Shown: positions 1 to 7,035 of the stretch, one piece after another
How positions within the stretch are numbered: position 1 is the stretch's first letter
How the letters are laid out: each line of letters opens with the position of its first letter
IMG/VR virus record: IMGVR_UViG_3300009553_000387
Coordinates: 1-24,494 of that record
Reading direction: 5' to 3' (one strand)
Source: a virus
Length of the DNA: 24,494 bases
Made by a program: the position numbers and the translations under genes
Notes under the pieces: generated by a model
The model's database searches: none
Seen by the model: the letters and a program-made list of their open reading frames with translations, nothing else
Told to the model about the DNA's origin: nothing

Positions 1-252
1 CAGGGGCAGGATGAACGCCCCGCGTGCGGCAGCGAGCGCCCGGTTGCGCGTGTGCGCCGGCCCGCGTCGCTCGCCGTCTGATGGGAGGATCGTGACCCCC
101 GCCATCGGTTGCACATCCGCCCCGCCGTCACAGGCGATGATGTGCTCACAGCGCGGGGCTAAGCTCTGCCACGCCACGCTGGCGGCTGCGATGCGCACAT
201 GCTCCGCGTGGCGTGGGCCGCACGGGGTGATGATCGAGACGAGAGGGGTCAT
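1..252 (-). CDS. Family 2 glycosyltransferase, N-terminal part (cut by window edge)
   Basis: The visible 84 residues begin MTPLVSIITPCGPRH and continue with IIACDGG, a typical opening of a GT-A fold (GT2) glycosyltransferase: a nucleotide-binding beta strand, a helix and the strand carrying the first Asp. A later RGPAHTRNRALAAARGAFILPL segment fits the region just before the metal-binding DxD, which lies beyond the window. Family members move a sugar from a nucleotide-sugar to an acceptor. The ATG at 252 overlaps the stop of the upstream gene as ATGA, so it is probably translationally coupled and belongs to the capsid operon. That context suggests glycosylation of a virion protein or a sugar-decorated surface, but the acceptor is unknown. 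The fold call is fairly secure; the role is inference. Confidence 0.8.
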   Translation of the reverse strand, partial: MTPLVSIITPCGPRHAEHVRIAAASVAWQSLAPRCEHIIACDGGADVQPMAGVTILPSDGERRGPAHTRNRALAAARGAFILPL

Positions 253-506
253 ATATCCACCTTCACGCCAGTCTCGATGTCCCGATAACAGCGGTTGCTT
301 TCGTCCCACATGATCTTTTGCGTTTTGCGCGGCGTGTTTCGCGCGCGCTCGGCATCCAGCAGCTGTGAGAGTTTCGCGATCAACAGAAACTGACCATGCC
401 CCGGTGCGCCCGCCTTTATGAAGTGCTCGGCATAGTGCCGCGCATGGAGCACTTGCGCGATCTCACGGTCATCAAGTTGTAAAGGTGCCTGGTCTTGCGC
501 ATCCAT
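249..506 (-). CDS. Small phage protein of unknown function
   Basis: An 85-residue soluble protein with no recognised domain. It is charged and mostly helical in appearance, with a central HARHYAEHFIKAG segment and a C-terminal WDESNRCYRDIETGVKVDI stretch. The start is supported by a strong Shine-Dalgarno (GGAGGGA) about 7 bases before the ATG. It lies between the major capsid gene (75-base gap) and the glycosyltransferase, with which it shares an ATGA junction. By position it could be a head accessory or head-tail joining protein, but nothing in the residues shows this. Confidence 0.7.
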   Translation of the reverse strand: MDAQDQAPLQLDDREIAQVLHARHYAEHFIKAGAPGHGQFLLIAKLSQLLDAERARNTPRKTQKIMWDESNRCYRDIETGVKVDI

Positions 507-581
507 CGGTTGTCCCTCCCTTTGGATTGTGAGCGGCAGCCCAGCGCCGCCGCTCGTTTCGTTATCCGCCTACTGCCCAAC

Positions 582-2000
582 TCACCCGCTATTGGGGTAG
601 AAGTACGGCAGCGGGCTGGTGCTCGATCCGCCGTTCTCAAAGTACGGGCTCGCCGGATCCCATTCCTGTTCGTGAATCGAGTAGGTATAGGCGAGATTCT
701 GGAAGCGCGCCGCGAGAAACGGCGTCAGCAGAATCAGGCGCGGGCGCTCCACGATCTCAACCTGCACGCAGGTGTGCGTCGGGCTGAGTCGCGAGAACAG
801 GAAGCGGCCATTGTCCATGACCTCAAAGTAGCCGCCCGGTGCCATCTTGGACGCCGCCGCCACCGCCTCGGCGTTCATATCGAAGTATTCCCAGAACAGG
901 GACGGCTGGCCGTTCACCGTCAAGGGCAGCATGTAGAAGTCGCTGCGGTACGTGCCCACGACGCCGCCGGCCGCCACCGTCTCGGTGATCGTGTCGTCGA
1001 CGATGATCTCGTACTCCTTGCCCTCAATCGGCAGCATGCGCGTGTTGCGCAGCCGATCGCGCATATTGGTCTGCTCTTCGAGCGACGATGAGCTCACGAC
1101 CCCGAGCGCGGTCGGGCAGCCGCTGGTCGCGTACACGCACGGCCAGATGCTCGTCAACGTCAACCACGCGCCAAAGCGCATGGTGATCGCCCACTTGACA
1201 TCCAGTCCTAGTTGCTCAGCCAGGCGCTCCATATTGTTCACGGCGTTCGCGAGCAACGCATAGATCGTCGCGCCGGCGGTGTTGATACTCTGGCTGTTGA
1301 AGTCGATGACCAGACTGTCGACCGCCGCGCAGAGCTGCCCGGTGCGGGCGTCGCGCTTGCCGGTGGCGATCTGCCGATCCAGGCCGTTGAACTGCTGATA
1401 GCCCTGGCTGCCGGCGGTCGTGATCGCATTCCCGGTGTAGACAGTCCTCGCGTAGTCGCGTGCGTAGCCGCTGAACAGCTCGGCGATCTTGTACTCGTAC
1501 TCGGTCTGAAAGATGCGCTGCCAGTTGATCGGCCCCGGCGTGGGCACGTCGCCGCCCGGCTTGCCCAGCAGCACGTTATCGCGGAACTCGCCCCGGTTGA
1601 TCGTCTGCCCGGCGTACTTGATGTTGAGCACCTGACTCATGCGCCCCTGCTGGCCAAAGGGAAACGTCTGGGTGCAGGCCTTGAAGCTGCCCACCGTCGG
1701 CCAGTCGGAGCACGCGGCGGTCGGCTCGGTGCCGGTCGATGCCAGCTGCCCAGTCAAGACCGGGTACAGCTCGTTGGTGTTGACCGACTTCATCACCGGG
1801 ATGCGGCCGGCGATGCCCTTCGGCATGATCATCGCGTTGACGATCTGCTTATTCAGACCGGGGTAGCCAAGCAACCCCCCAGGGCCGTGCAGGGGGCTGC
1901 CGGCGGCGGTGCCAGCGTCTTTGAGTGCGGGCGATGCCGACGCCAGCCAGTTGAGTAACTGCATAGCGTCGGGTGAAAGGACTGGCATTGCTTCGGGCAT
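582..2000 (-). CDS. Major capsid protein
   Basis: This 472-residue protein fits a phage major capsid family whose members begin with a GPGGLL or GPGGLF stretch and then run through a FPFGQQGRMSQ and NRGEF region. Here residues 36-48 are PLHGPGGLLGYPG, followed by KQIVNAM and later KACTQTFPFGQQGRM and INRGEFRDNVLLGKP. Length suits a capsid subunit of roughly 45-50 kDa. The gene directly follows the protease-scaffold gene, the usual order for capsid assembly. An AAGGAG Shine-Dalgarno lies 9 bases before the ATG at 2000. The N-terminal PLHGPGGLLG motif recurs in the protease-scaffold with different codons, so the similarity is at protein level. The family call comes from remembered resemblance plus synteny. 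Confidence 0.85.
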   Translation of the reverse strand: MPEAMPVLSPDAMQLLNWLASASPALKDAGTAAGSPLHGPGGLLGYPGLNKQIVNAMIMPKGIAGRIPVMKSVNTNELYPVLTGQLASTGTEPTAACSDWPTVGSFKACTQTFPFGQQGRMSQVLNIKYAGQTINRGEFRDNVLLGKPGGDVPTPGPINWQRIFQTEYEYKIAELFSGYARDYARTVYTGNAITTAGSQGYQQFNGLDRQIATGKRDARTGQLCAAVDSLVIDFNSQSINTAGATIYALLANAVNNMERLAEQLGLDVKWAITMRFGAWLTLTSIWPCVYATSGCPTALGVVSSSSLEEQTNMRDRLRNTRMLPIEGKEYEIIVDDTITETVAAGGVVGTYRSDFYMLPLTVNGQPSLFWEYFDMNAEAVAAASKMAPGGYFEVMDNGRFLFSRLSPTHTCVQVEIVERPRLILLTPFLAARFQNLAYTYSIHEQEWDPASPYFENGGSSTSPLPYFYPNSG

Positions 2001-2017
2001 AATCCGTGTCTCCTTGT

Positions 2018-2036
2018 TTCAGCTTTCAGCTTTCGG
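2018..2036 (-). repeat. GAAAGCTGAAAGC-type dispersed repeat in capsid leader
   Basis: The minus strand reads as tandem GAAAGCTGAAAGCTGAA in the gap between the protease-scaffold stop and the capsid ATG, just before the capsid Shine-Dalgarno. The same unit occurs at 11530-11606, 14250-14309 and 16452-16464. Confidence 0.6.
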
Positions 2037-2039
2037 TTT

Positions 2040-4499
2040 TTAGCTTTGCGATGGCGGCTGCCATCCGCCAAAGCCGCCGCCGGTGTCGGTGCGGTAGAGT
2101 GCGGGCATGGTGCGCGCGGCGATGGCGGCGTAGGGCCGCGCAGGATCGTCCGGTACAACCGGCGCATTCGGATCGGCGGGCGCGGTCGGGCCGGCGCTTT
2201 TCAGCGCGGCTTCAATCTCATTGGGGAGAATGACCGACGGCTGATCGCCTTCGATCTGCGCGATTCTGGACGCCAATTGCGCGATCTGCTGCGATTGCTC
2301 GGCGTACTGCGATTTGAGCGCGGCCAGCTCCTGCGCGCGGGCGTCATCCTTCTGCGCGACGCCGCCGTACATGCCCTTCAGCTCTTGATGCGCGTCGCCA
2401 ATCGACTTGACCATATCCTGCATCTTGAGCACGGGTGCTAAGAGCGCGCCGAGTTTGGCCGCGAACTCGTCCCAGGACATATCGCCCAGGTAGTCGCCGG
2501 CCATTTGCGCGGTATCGTCGAGTGACGGCTCGCCTTCGGCGGCTTCATCGATTCCGCCGTCGCCGCCCATCGCCGGATCGTCTTCGGCGTCCAGTACCGG
2601 CGGCGGCGCGGCTTTGTAGGTAATGCCGTTGATCACGACATCGGGGTACTCAGGTGCCGACTCTTCCTTGAAGGCGATTCCCTGCGCCTGCGCCTCTTTC
2701 TCAGTCGCGACGAGGTTCTGCCCCAATTCCATGCCCTGCTCGGGGGTCAGCCCCAGCTCTTGATACATCGCCTTGAATCGGCGCTCCATCTCTGCTACGT
2801 CCATGCGGAACTCCTTGACTGTAAAGCCGGTAAAGAGGTTCGACGCGCGGCCATACCGGACAGGCACCGGGCTGCGCTCAAAGGTGCGGATCTCATTAAA
2901 CGTCTGCTCGCTATCGGGCTGATCAAGCGGATGAAAGAAGCCCGGCGACATCTCGTGACGGTCGGCGACGCGCGCCATCTGCTGTGCAATTGCCGCGCTG
3001 TGAAACGTGCCACTCTCAATCCGCGTGCGCCCGATGACCACGCTATAATCACATGTCCCAATGTCAATCCCCGGCCCCCAGGGTGCGGCGACATTGGACG
3101 GATCGGGCTGGCCGATATGCCAGTAGCGCAGCGGGCCGAACTGCTTGGTTGCCATCATGCGCTGGCTGTCGGCGTCTAACGCCGCTTCGCTGATGATCTC
3201 GCCGTCGCGGTCTTTGTACGCCGTCGTCGTGCGCGCGATCCAGCGGTGCTGGCCAGCGTGATCTTTGAAGACGACAAATGACTTGGTGCGCCAGTCCTCG
3301 GGCAGCGCGTCTAGCGCGCCGATCGCTTTCGCCCGCCGGATAATGCCGCGCTTGACCGCATCCTTATCGTGCTTGGTGCGCCCCAGGCTCCGCACCGCGT
3401 CTCTGACATCCTGCGCGGTCACAATCGGGAAGCTGCGATCCGGCCCCGCGAAGACGTTCTCATCCAGATCCGCGCGCTTGGTGCCCCCGTAGGTCTCGGC
3501 TTTGAGTCGCCCGTTCACGAGCGCCCCGGCCTCGGTCAGCTGATCGATCTCGCTATTGCTCAGCTTGCTGCCGGCCTGTACCCGTCGCTTCAAGCGCTCG
3601 ATCCGTGCCTGCTGCCGTGCCTGTCGCTCGTTCGCGGCCTGCGCGCGCCGTCCCTCGGTCTGTCGCTTCCGATCCGCTGCCCCCTGCTCGCGGCCCATCC
3701 GCGCTTTGGCGTCCTGGAGCGCGGCCTGGTACTGCCGCACGTCGCCGCGCTCCAGGGCACTGAGCGCCCGCCGTCCCTGGTCGGTCGCGAGTCCGTCGGC
3801 CCCCAGCAGCCCCAGCTGGGCCAGTGCGGGGTTCTGCACGCCGCCGGCCTCGGTTGCGGTGCGCAGCGCGGCGAGGTCAGCCGACGCCATGCCCACCTGG
3901 CTGGCGGTCGTGTCGGCCCTTTTCGCGCGCTCCTGGAGCTGCTGCTGCTTTTTGTCGGCCTCGCTGGGCTTCTTGCTGCCACCCCCGCCGCCGCCTTTGG
4001 GCTTTTCCAGCTTCTTTTTCGCCGCGTCAGCCTGGCGCTGCATGTCTTTCGCCAGCCGATCTCGGTCACGCGCCGCTTGGCGGTCGAGTCGCGCCTGCCG
4101 ATCCGCTTGCCGCTGCGCCCGATCCGCATCGTGCTCCTGATCGCGCTTGGCTTGGCGCGCCTGAGCTACCGGATCCTTGGGCTTCGGCCCGGCGGGTTTC
4201 TTACTGCCGCCGCCGCCCTTCTTGGGCGCGGTCGTTTTGACGGGCGTGCGCGTGGGCGGCTTGGGCTGCTTGCTGAGTACGACCCCGCGTTTGGGCTTGG
4301 CTGCTGGTGAACCTGCACCCCCGGCCTGGAATTGGCCGGTGTCGCCCCGGTACAGGTTGCCGACGATCTGCTTGGCCTTCGTGCGCACGCCCCAGCGCCT
4401 GCCCTTGCGGCGCGCACGCCCGCTGCCCATGCCAGGCGTGCCGAGGAGGCCGCCGGGGCCGTGGAGTGGAGTACCGGGTTGTGACGATGGGTCGGACAT
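2040..4499 (-). CDS. Prohead protease-scaffold fusion protein
   Basis: An 819-residue multidomain protein. Residues about 1-25 hold a PLHGPGGLLGTPG motif shared with the capsid. Residues 30-330 are a Lys/Arg/Gln-rich, low-complexity and coiled-coil region with poly-Gly linkers. Residues 349-399 resemble the small DUF6582-type phage domain (FAGPDRSFPI, later VKRGIIRRAKAIG). Residues 408-550 look like an S78-type prohead protease, with candidate catalytic His461 (RYWHIGQ) and Ser518 (EMSPGFF). The rest is acidic with a coiled coil at about 705-755, as in scaffolds. The protein would cleave and template the capsid shell. The ATG at 4499 has no clear Shine-Dalgarno and lies 8 bases after an intrinsic terminator; a TTG at 4508, inside the terminator tail, is an alternative. 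Function is well supported; the start is not. Confidence 0.82.
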   Translation of the reverse strand: MSDPSSQPGTPLHGPGGLLGTPGMGSGRARRKGRRWGVRTKAKQIVGNLYRGDTGQFQAGGAGSPAAKPKRGVVLSKQPKPPTRTPVKTTAPKKGGGGSKKPAGPKPKDPVAQARQAKRDQEHDADRAQRQADRQARLDRQAARDRDRLAKDMQRQADAAKKKLEKPKGGGGGGSKKPSEADKKQQQLQERAKRADTTASQVGMASADLAALRTATEAGGVQNPALAQLGLLGADGLATDQGRRALSALERGDVRQYQAALQDAKARMGREQGAADRKRQTEGRRAQAANERQARQQARIERLKRRVQAGSKLSNSEIDQLTEAGALVNGRLKAETYGGTKRADLDENVFAGPDRSFPIVTAQDVRDAVRSLGRTKHDKDAVKRGIIRRAKAIGALDALPEDWRTKSFVVFKDHAGQHRWIARTTTAYKDRDGEIISEAALDADSQRMMATKQFGPLRYWHIGQPDPSNVAAPWGPGIDIGTCDYSVVIGRTRIESGTFHSAAIAQQMARVADRHEMSPGFFHPLDQPDSEQTFNEIRTFERSPVPVRYGRASNLFTGFTVKEFRMDVAEMERRFKAMYQELGLTPEQGMELGQNLVATEKEAQAQGIAFKEESAPEYPDVVINGITYKAAPPPVLDAEDDPAMGGDGGIDEAAEGEPSLDDTAQMAGDYLGDMSWDEFAAKLGALLAPVLKMQDMVKSIGDAHQELKGMYGGVAQKDDARAQELAALKSQYAEQSQQIAQLASRIAQIEGDQPSVILPNEIEAALKSAGPTAPADPNAPVVPDDPARPYAAIAARTMPALYRTDTGGGFGGWQPPSQS

Positions 4500-4506
4500 G
4501 GAGATC

Positions 4507-4545
4507 AAAAAGGGGCGCTATCCCTCCGAAGAGAGACAGCGCCCC
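4507..4545 (-). terminator. Intrinsic terminator with UUCG tetraloop
   Basis: On the minus strand a 15-bp stem (GGGGCGCTGTCTCTC pairing with GAGGGATAGCGCCCC, two wobble pairs) closes a TTCG loop and is followed by five T. It ends 8 bases before the protease-scaffold ATG. A GGAGGG that could act as Shine-Dalgarno is buried in the 3' arm. Confidence 0.85.
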
Positions 4546-4577
4546 GACTAGTTACGTCGTGACGATATGTCGATGTG

Positions 4578-4727
4578 TTACTGCTTAGTGTACACCATAT
4601 CGTCAAGCTCTGCTTTACGACAGCGGGGCGTCCACCCGTAGGCTTCGAGCAACATGGCATCAATGGCTCTGATCACGCTGATCAGTGTGCCGCGTAACGT
4701 TAGCCATGTCGCGAGACTGAGATTCAT
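4578..4727 (-). CDS. 49-residue protein of unknown function
   Basis: A short gene reading MNLSLATWLTLRGTLISVIR and onward, 49 residues. Its N-terminal half is hydrophobic and could be one amphipathic or membrane helix; the C-terminal half is charged with two Cys. It starts 3 bases after the stop of the preceding minus-strand gene, with a GAGGT Shine-Dalgarno spanning that junction, which is why it is accepted despite its size. It is the last gene before the UUCG terminator, so it closes the first head-gene transcription unit. No family recognised. Confidence 0.5.
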   Translation of the reverse strand: MNLSLATWLTLRGTLISVIRAIDAMLLEAYGWTPRCRKAELDDMVYTKQ

Positions 4728-4730
4728 CGG

Positions 4731-5090
4731 CTAGACCTCATGGATCGGTGTAAGATGTGTATCGGATGGGTTGTGCGTTAATCCGATGCTTATCAACGTG
4801 ATCCGATGATAAACACGCACCCCGTTTTCTTCTGTGCAGTCGTTTGGATCAAAGGCGATCTTAGGCACCGCGTAAATCCCGTAAGGAATCATGCCGCCGG
4901 TTTCGGCCTCGATTGACACCGCTCCGCCGTCGTGCGCCGCCTTCTGGACGCTTCCGATCTTCAGTCGTGCGAAATTCCAGCTAATTGGTGTCGTAGCAGC
5001 CTGCGCCGCAATCTGTACTAATGCTGCGTCGCTGAACTGTTCGCCATCTTGATCGACCTGATTGGTCGCAATCGTTGCTACCCATCTCAT
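4731..5090 (-). CDS. Phage protein, possibly XkdF-like fold, unknown function
   Basis: A 119-residue protein. The opening (VATIATNQVDQDGEQFSDAALVQIA) and the end (RVYHRITLISIGLTHNPSD) have the pattern of small protease-like phage proteins of the XkdF/S78 type: a beta strand, a 'D..GE..s..al' stretch, and a closing strand with 'igLt..P.d'. No convincing His/Ser pair is visible, so it may be a non-catalytic relative. The ATG overlaps the upstream stop as ATGA, and a 49-residue gene follows after 3 bases. The resemblance is weak; it is best treated as a conserved-looking head operon protein. Confidence 0.6.
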   Translation of the reverse strand: MRWVATIATNQVDQDGEQFSDAALVQIAAQAATTPISWNFARLKIGSVQKAAHDGGAVSIEAETGGMIPYGIYAVPKIAFDPNDCTEENGVRVYHRITLISIGLTHNPSDTHLTPIHEV

Positions 5091-5443
5091 CTAGCAATCC
5101 TCAGTGTGGCGCGGCTGTTCGCGGCATCACTCACGAAGCGCACGCGCCGGCTCACGTTGATGTCCTCTCGGTGCCCACGCACGGCCTGCCGCATCGCCTG
5201 CGCGAGCCAGCTACTGCTAGACGCCCAATCGGGCCGCATCGCCAGCAGCAGGAGCTGGAACAGCGTGGCGTTGCGCTCGGTCAGGTCAGGCCGGTCGGAT
5301 GGAAACAGCGCGGCGGCTTCGACCCGATCCGGCCAGATGTCCAGCACAAAGCCCTCGCTACTCCCCATCGTGCGGCTGCCGTCCTCGCTCGTCGACCAGA
5401 CGAACGACGCCGGCGGCTTGCTGAATAGCTCAACGAGATCCAA
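5087..5443 (-). CDS. Head operon protein of unknown function
   Basis: A 118-residue protein without a recognised domain. It begins MDLVELFSKPPASFVW and has a central helix-rich segment (ATLFQLLLLAMRPDWASSSSWL), ending in a basic tail (RVRFVSDAANSRATLRIAR). The start overlaps the upstream membrane-protein gene by 14 bases and the stop overlaps the next start as ATGA, so it is firmly embedded in the operon. Size and position between a gp10-like gene and the scaffold gene would fit a head-tail connector or tail-completion protein, but this is guesswork from synteny. Confidence 0.6.
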   Translation of the reverse strand: MDLVELFSKPPASFVWSTSEDGSRTMGSSEGFVLDIWPDRVEAAALFPSDRPDLTERNATLFQLLLLAMRPDWASSSSWLAQAMRQAVRGHREDINVSRRVRFVSDAANSRATLRIAR

Positions 5444-5681
5444 CGATGTCCTCCCAGGCGTCGCGCAGCGTCTCGGGTGCGTGGCGCGGGTGAGATGGCG
5501 CAGGATAGGCCGGCGGCGGGTAGGCGCTCTCTGGCGCGCGCGTCGGTAGCGGCGTGACAGACACCAGCGGCGTCAGGGTCGCACGCAGCGGCGTGACAGC
5601 GGCCATCTGCGCCGTGTCCGCCTGCCACAGCAGCGCCAGCACGATCAGCCACGCGAGGATGATCAGGATGAAACGTCGCAT
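5430..5681 (-). CDS. Small membrane-anchored Pro-rich protein
   Basis: An 83-residue protein with an N-terminal hydrophobic helix (residues 3-19, after MRR) followed by a Thr/Pro-rich linker (TPLVSVTPLPTRAPE, then PPPAYPAPSHP). This is either a signal anchor or an uncleaved signal peptide; there is no lipobox Cys. The predicted topology is a short cytoplasmic end with an extracytoplasmic Pro-rich tail. The ATG overlaps the upstream stop as TAATG. The shape recalls inner-membrane spanin-like or other small phage membrane proteins, yet it sits among head genes, not in the lysis block. Function unknown. Confidence 0.6.
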   Translation of the reverse strand: MRRFILIILAWLIVLALLWQADTAQMAAVTPLRATLTPLVSVTPLPTRAPESAYPPPAYPAPSHPRHAPETLRDAWEDIVGSR

Positions 5682-6157
5682 TAGGAGGCCTCGCTATCAA
5701 TGGCCCGCTGAAAGAGCGCGCCGACTTGCCGCTGCCACTTCTCGGCAATCACCTGGTCGAACTGGCGCGGCGCGGTGCCGGGATGGTGAATCGGCTTGCG
5801 GGTGAACACCTGATTGCCGCCTTTGCTGCCCGGCCCGCTCGCGATCTGGCGCGGCAGCGTCTTCGACCGAAACGGCGTGCGAAACACCAGCGTGCCGCCC
5901 GGCCGGGGCGCGATGATGTGCGGCCGTGTGCCCACGCTCAGCCGCGTGTAGTTCTCGTCATCCGTCCCAATCGCGCGGGTGTAGACGGTCGGCGACTCAA
6001 TCGTGAACGTCGGCGCATCGTCGAATGTCTGCGCAGTGACCGCAAAGTCGGCCTTGATCGCCAGCGCGGTGCTGTTCAGGGTGTTGGTGATGGCGCGGGC
6101 CATCGCCTTTGGATCGACGCTTAGCTTACGCGGCACTATAACCTTGCTTTTGCCCAT
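5681..6157 (-). CDS. HK97 gp10-like head-tail joining (minor tail) protein
   Basis: A 158-residue protein read from the ATG at 6157, which has a GAGGGA Shine-Dalgarno; an in-frame ATG 48 bases upstream lacks one. The C-terminal half contains the sequence HPGTAPRQFDQVIAEKWQR, and the middle has a beta-rich stretch (RPHIIAPRPGGTLVFRTPF). The 'H-P-G-T-x-x-x-x-F' signature and the order of elements match gp10-type tail-completion or minor capsid proteins. These bind the end of the tail or the connector in tailed phages. In HK97 this gene follows the capsid gene, whereas here it precedes it. Confidence in the family is moderate. Confidence 0.6.
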   Translation of the reverse strand: MGKSKVIVPRKLSVDPKAMARAITNTLNSTALAIKADFAVTAQTFDDAPTFTIESPTVYTRAIGTDDENYTRLSVGTRPHIIAPRPGGTLVFRTPFRSKTLPRQIASGPGSKGGNQVFTRKPIHHPGTAPRQFDQVIAEKWQRQVGALFQRAIDSEAS

Positions 6158-6348
6158 GGCTTCCCTCGGTGCGCGTGGATACTGATTCGGCGCGGCTTGG
6201 CGCAATTGTTTGTGTCAATCATCTGCACCGGCGTCTCGCCCCAATACGGAACGACCAGGGTTGTGGTGCCGCGCGAGCGCGCATCCTCCCACGCCTGCAT
6301 GATTTGCTGTACTTGCCTGTCGGGAAACGCCCCAAAGATCAGCTTCAT
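6136..6348 (-). CDS. 70-residue phage protein of unknown function
   Basis: The start at 6348 forms an ATGA overlap with the MuF-like gene, giving a 70-residue protein beginning MKLIFGAFPDRQVQQIMQAW. It has an alpha/beta look with a central TTLVVPYWGETPVQMID stretch. The 3' end overlaps the gp10-like start by 22 bases. An in-frame extension to 6447 is possible but would run deep inside the MuF-like gene. Such tiny genes between MuF-like and connector genes are common in phages. No domain recognised. Confidence 0.55.
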   Translation of the reverse strand: MKLIFGAFPDRQVQQIMQAWEDARSRGTTTLVVPYWGETPVQMIDTNNCAKPRRISIHAHRGKPWAKARL

Positions 6349-6908
6349 ACCTGTACCACCCCATCCCTCACTCTGAGTGGCGCCCAATCCAGCGCCCGCT
6401 GCTTGCACACCTGGCAGTCCTCCGCTGCGCTCAGCAGCCAGGTACAATCATAGTTGCCGTCGCCCTCCAGCTCATTCACGTCCCACGCACACCGGCAGCG
6501 CGTCAGGCAGGTTGACGTGCCGTCGCCCGGCATCGCCGGGAGAGAAAGCATCTTCACGGCCCCGCGCCAGTAGGGCGCTTTAATCGACTCGGCGTACATC
6601 TGCGCCCGCGCGTTCCACCCCGCCTGCCACTGATCGCCGCCCTGCACTTCAATCGCGAATTTGCCGAGAAAGCGCAGCTGCGTGGCCAGGTCGGTCGTGA
6701 CCGCCGTGGTCATCGCCGGCGTCAAGGTCTCCACGCCCGCCCCGGCCAGCATCGCCGCCGCGTGGTAGCGCGCCAGTTGCCGACTGACCTCCTGCTGCCA
6801 GGCCGCAACGCCCGCCGGGTAGTCGGCTTCGAGTGCGCCGGTCGCAGTGACCACCAGGCGCGAGAGGCGACTGAGCAACCAGGTGAGCGGAGAAGGCGGA
6901 TTAGGCAC
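6345..6908 (-). CDS. MuF/SPP1 gp7-like head morphogenesis protein
   Basis: The protein (187 residues from the GTG at 6908) ends with a Cys-rich segment, CLTRCRCAWDVNEL, then CTWLLSAAEDCQVCKQRALDW. This pattern of W...C..C and clustered Cys is typical of the C-terminal domain of MuF-like minor capsid proteins encoded next to the portal. These proteins are packaged in the head and are thought to help DNA entry or capsid assembly. The upstream part is helical. The GTG overlaps the TAA of the preceding 44-residue gene (GTGCCTAA); a TTG start further upstream at 6965 is possible. It lies two genes downstream of the portal gene, as expected. The assignment rests on the Cys pattern and synteny. Confidence 0.65.
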   Translation of the reverse strand: MPNPPSPLTWLLSRLSRLVVTATGALEADYPAGVAAWQQEVSRQLARYHAAAMLAGAGVETLTPAMTTAVTTDLATQLRFLGKFAIEVQGGDQWQAGWNARAQMYAESIKAPYWRGAVKMLSLPAMPGDGTSTCLTRCRCAWDVNELEGDGNYDCTWLLSAAEDCQVCKQRALDWAPLRVRDGVVQV

Positions 6909-7035
6909 GTCGGAGCATCCGCCGAATCTTGCGCCGCATGATGTGCCGATCAAGCGACCGATCAATCACAATGTCATAGCGCGCTGGTTCACCTTTCGGC
7001 CATGACGCGATAGGGAGCGTCGATTGCTTACCCAT
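6901..7035 (-). CDS. 44-residue basic protein
   Basis: A very short gene starting MGKQSTLPIASWPKGEP and ending in a strongly basic helix (RHIMRRKIRRMLRRA). It fills the gap between portal and MuF-like genes and overlaps both (8 bases with each). Leaving it out would create an unusually large gap in an otherwise overlapping operon. The basic tail could bind DNA or RNA. Coding status is inferred from packing alone. Confidence 0.45.
   Translation of the reverse strand: MGKQSTLPIASWPKGEPARYDIVIDRSLDRHIMRRKIRRMLRRA

Noticed and set aside
495-1958. Long plus-strand reading frames at 495-1091 and 1212-1958
   Set aside because: They lie wholly against the capsid gene, have Arg/Ala-rich shadow composition and no supporting Shine-Dalgarno.
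3369-4310. 313-residue plus-strand frame across the protease-scaffold gene
   Set aside because: It is opposite the Lys/Arg-rich scaffold region, whose GC-biased codons produce long Leu/Arg frames; no domain or start signal.
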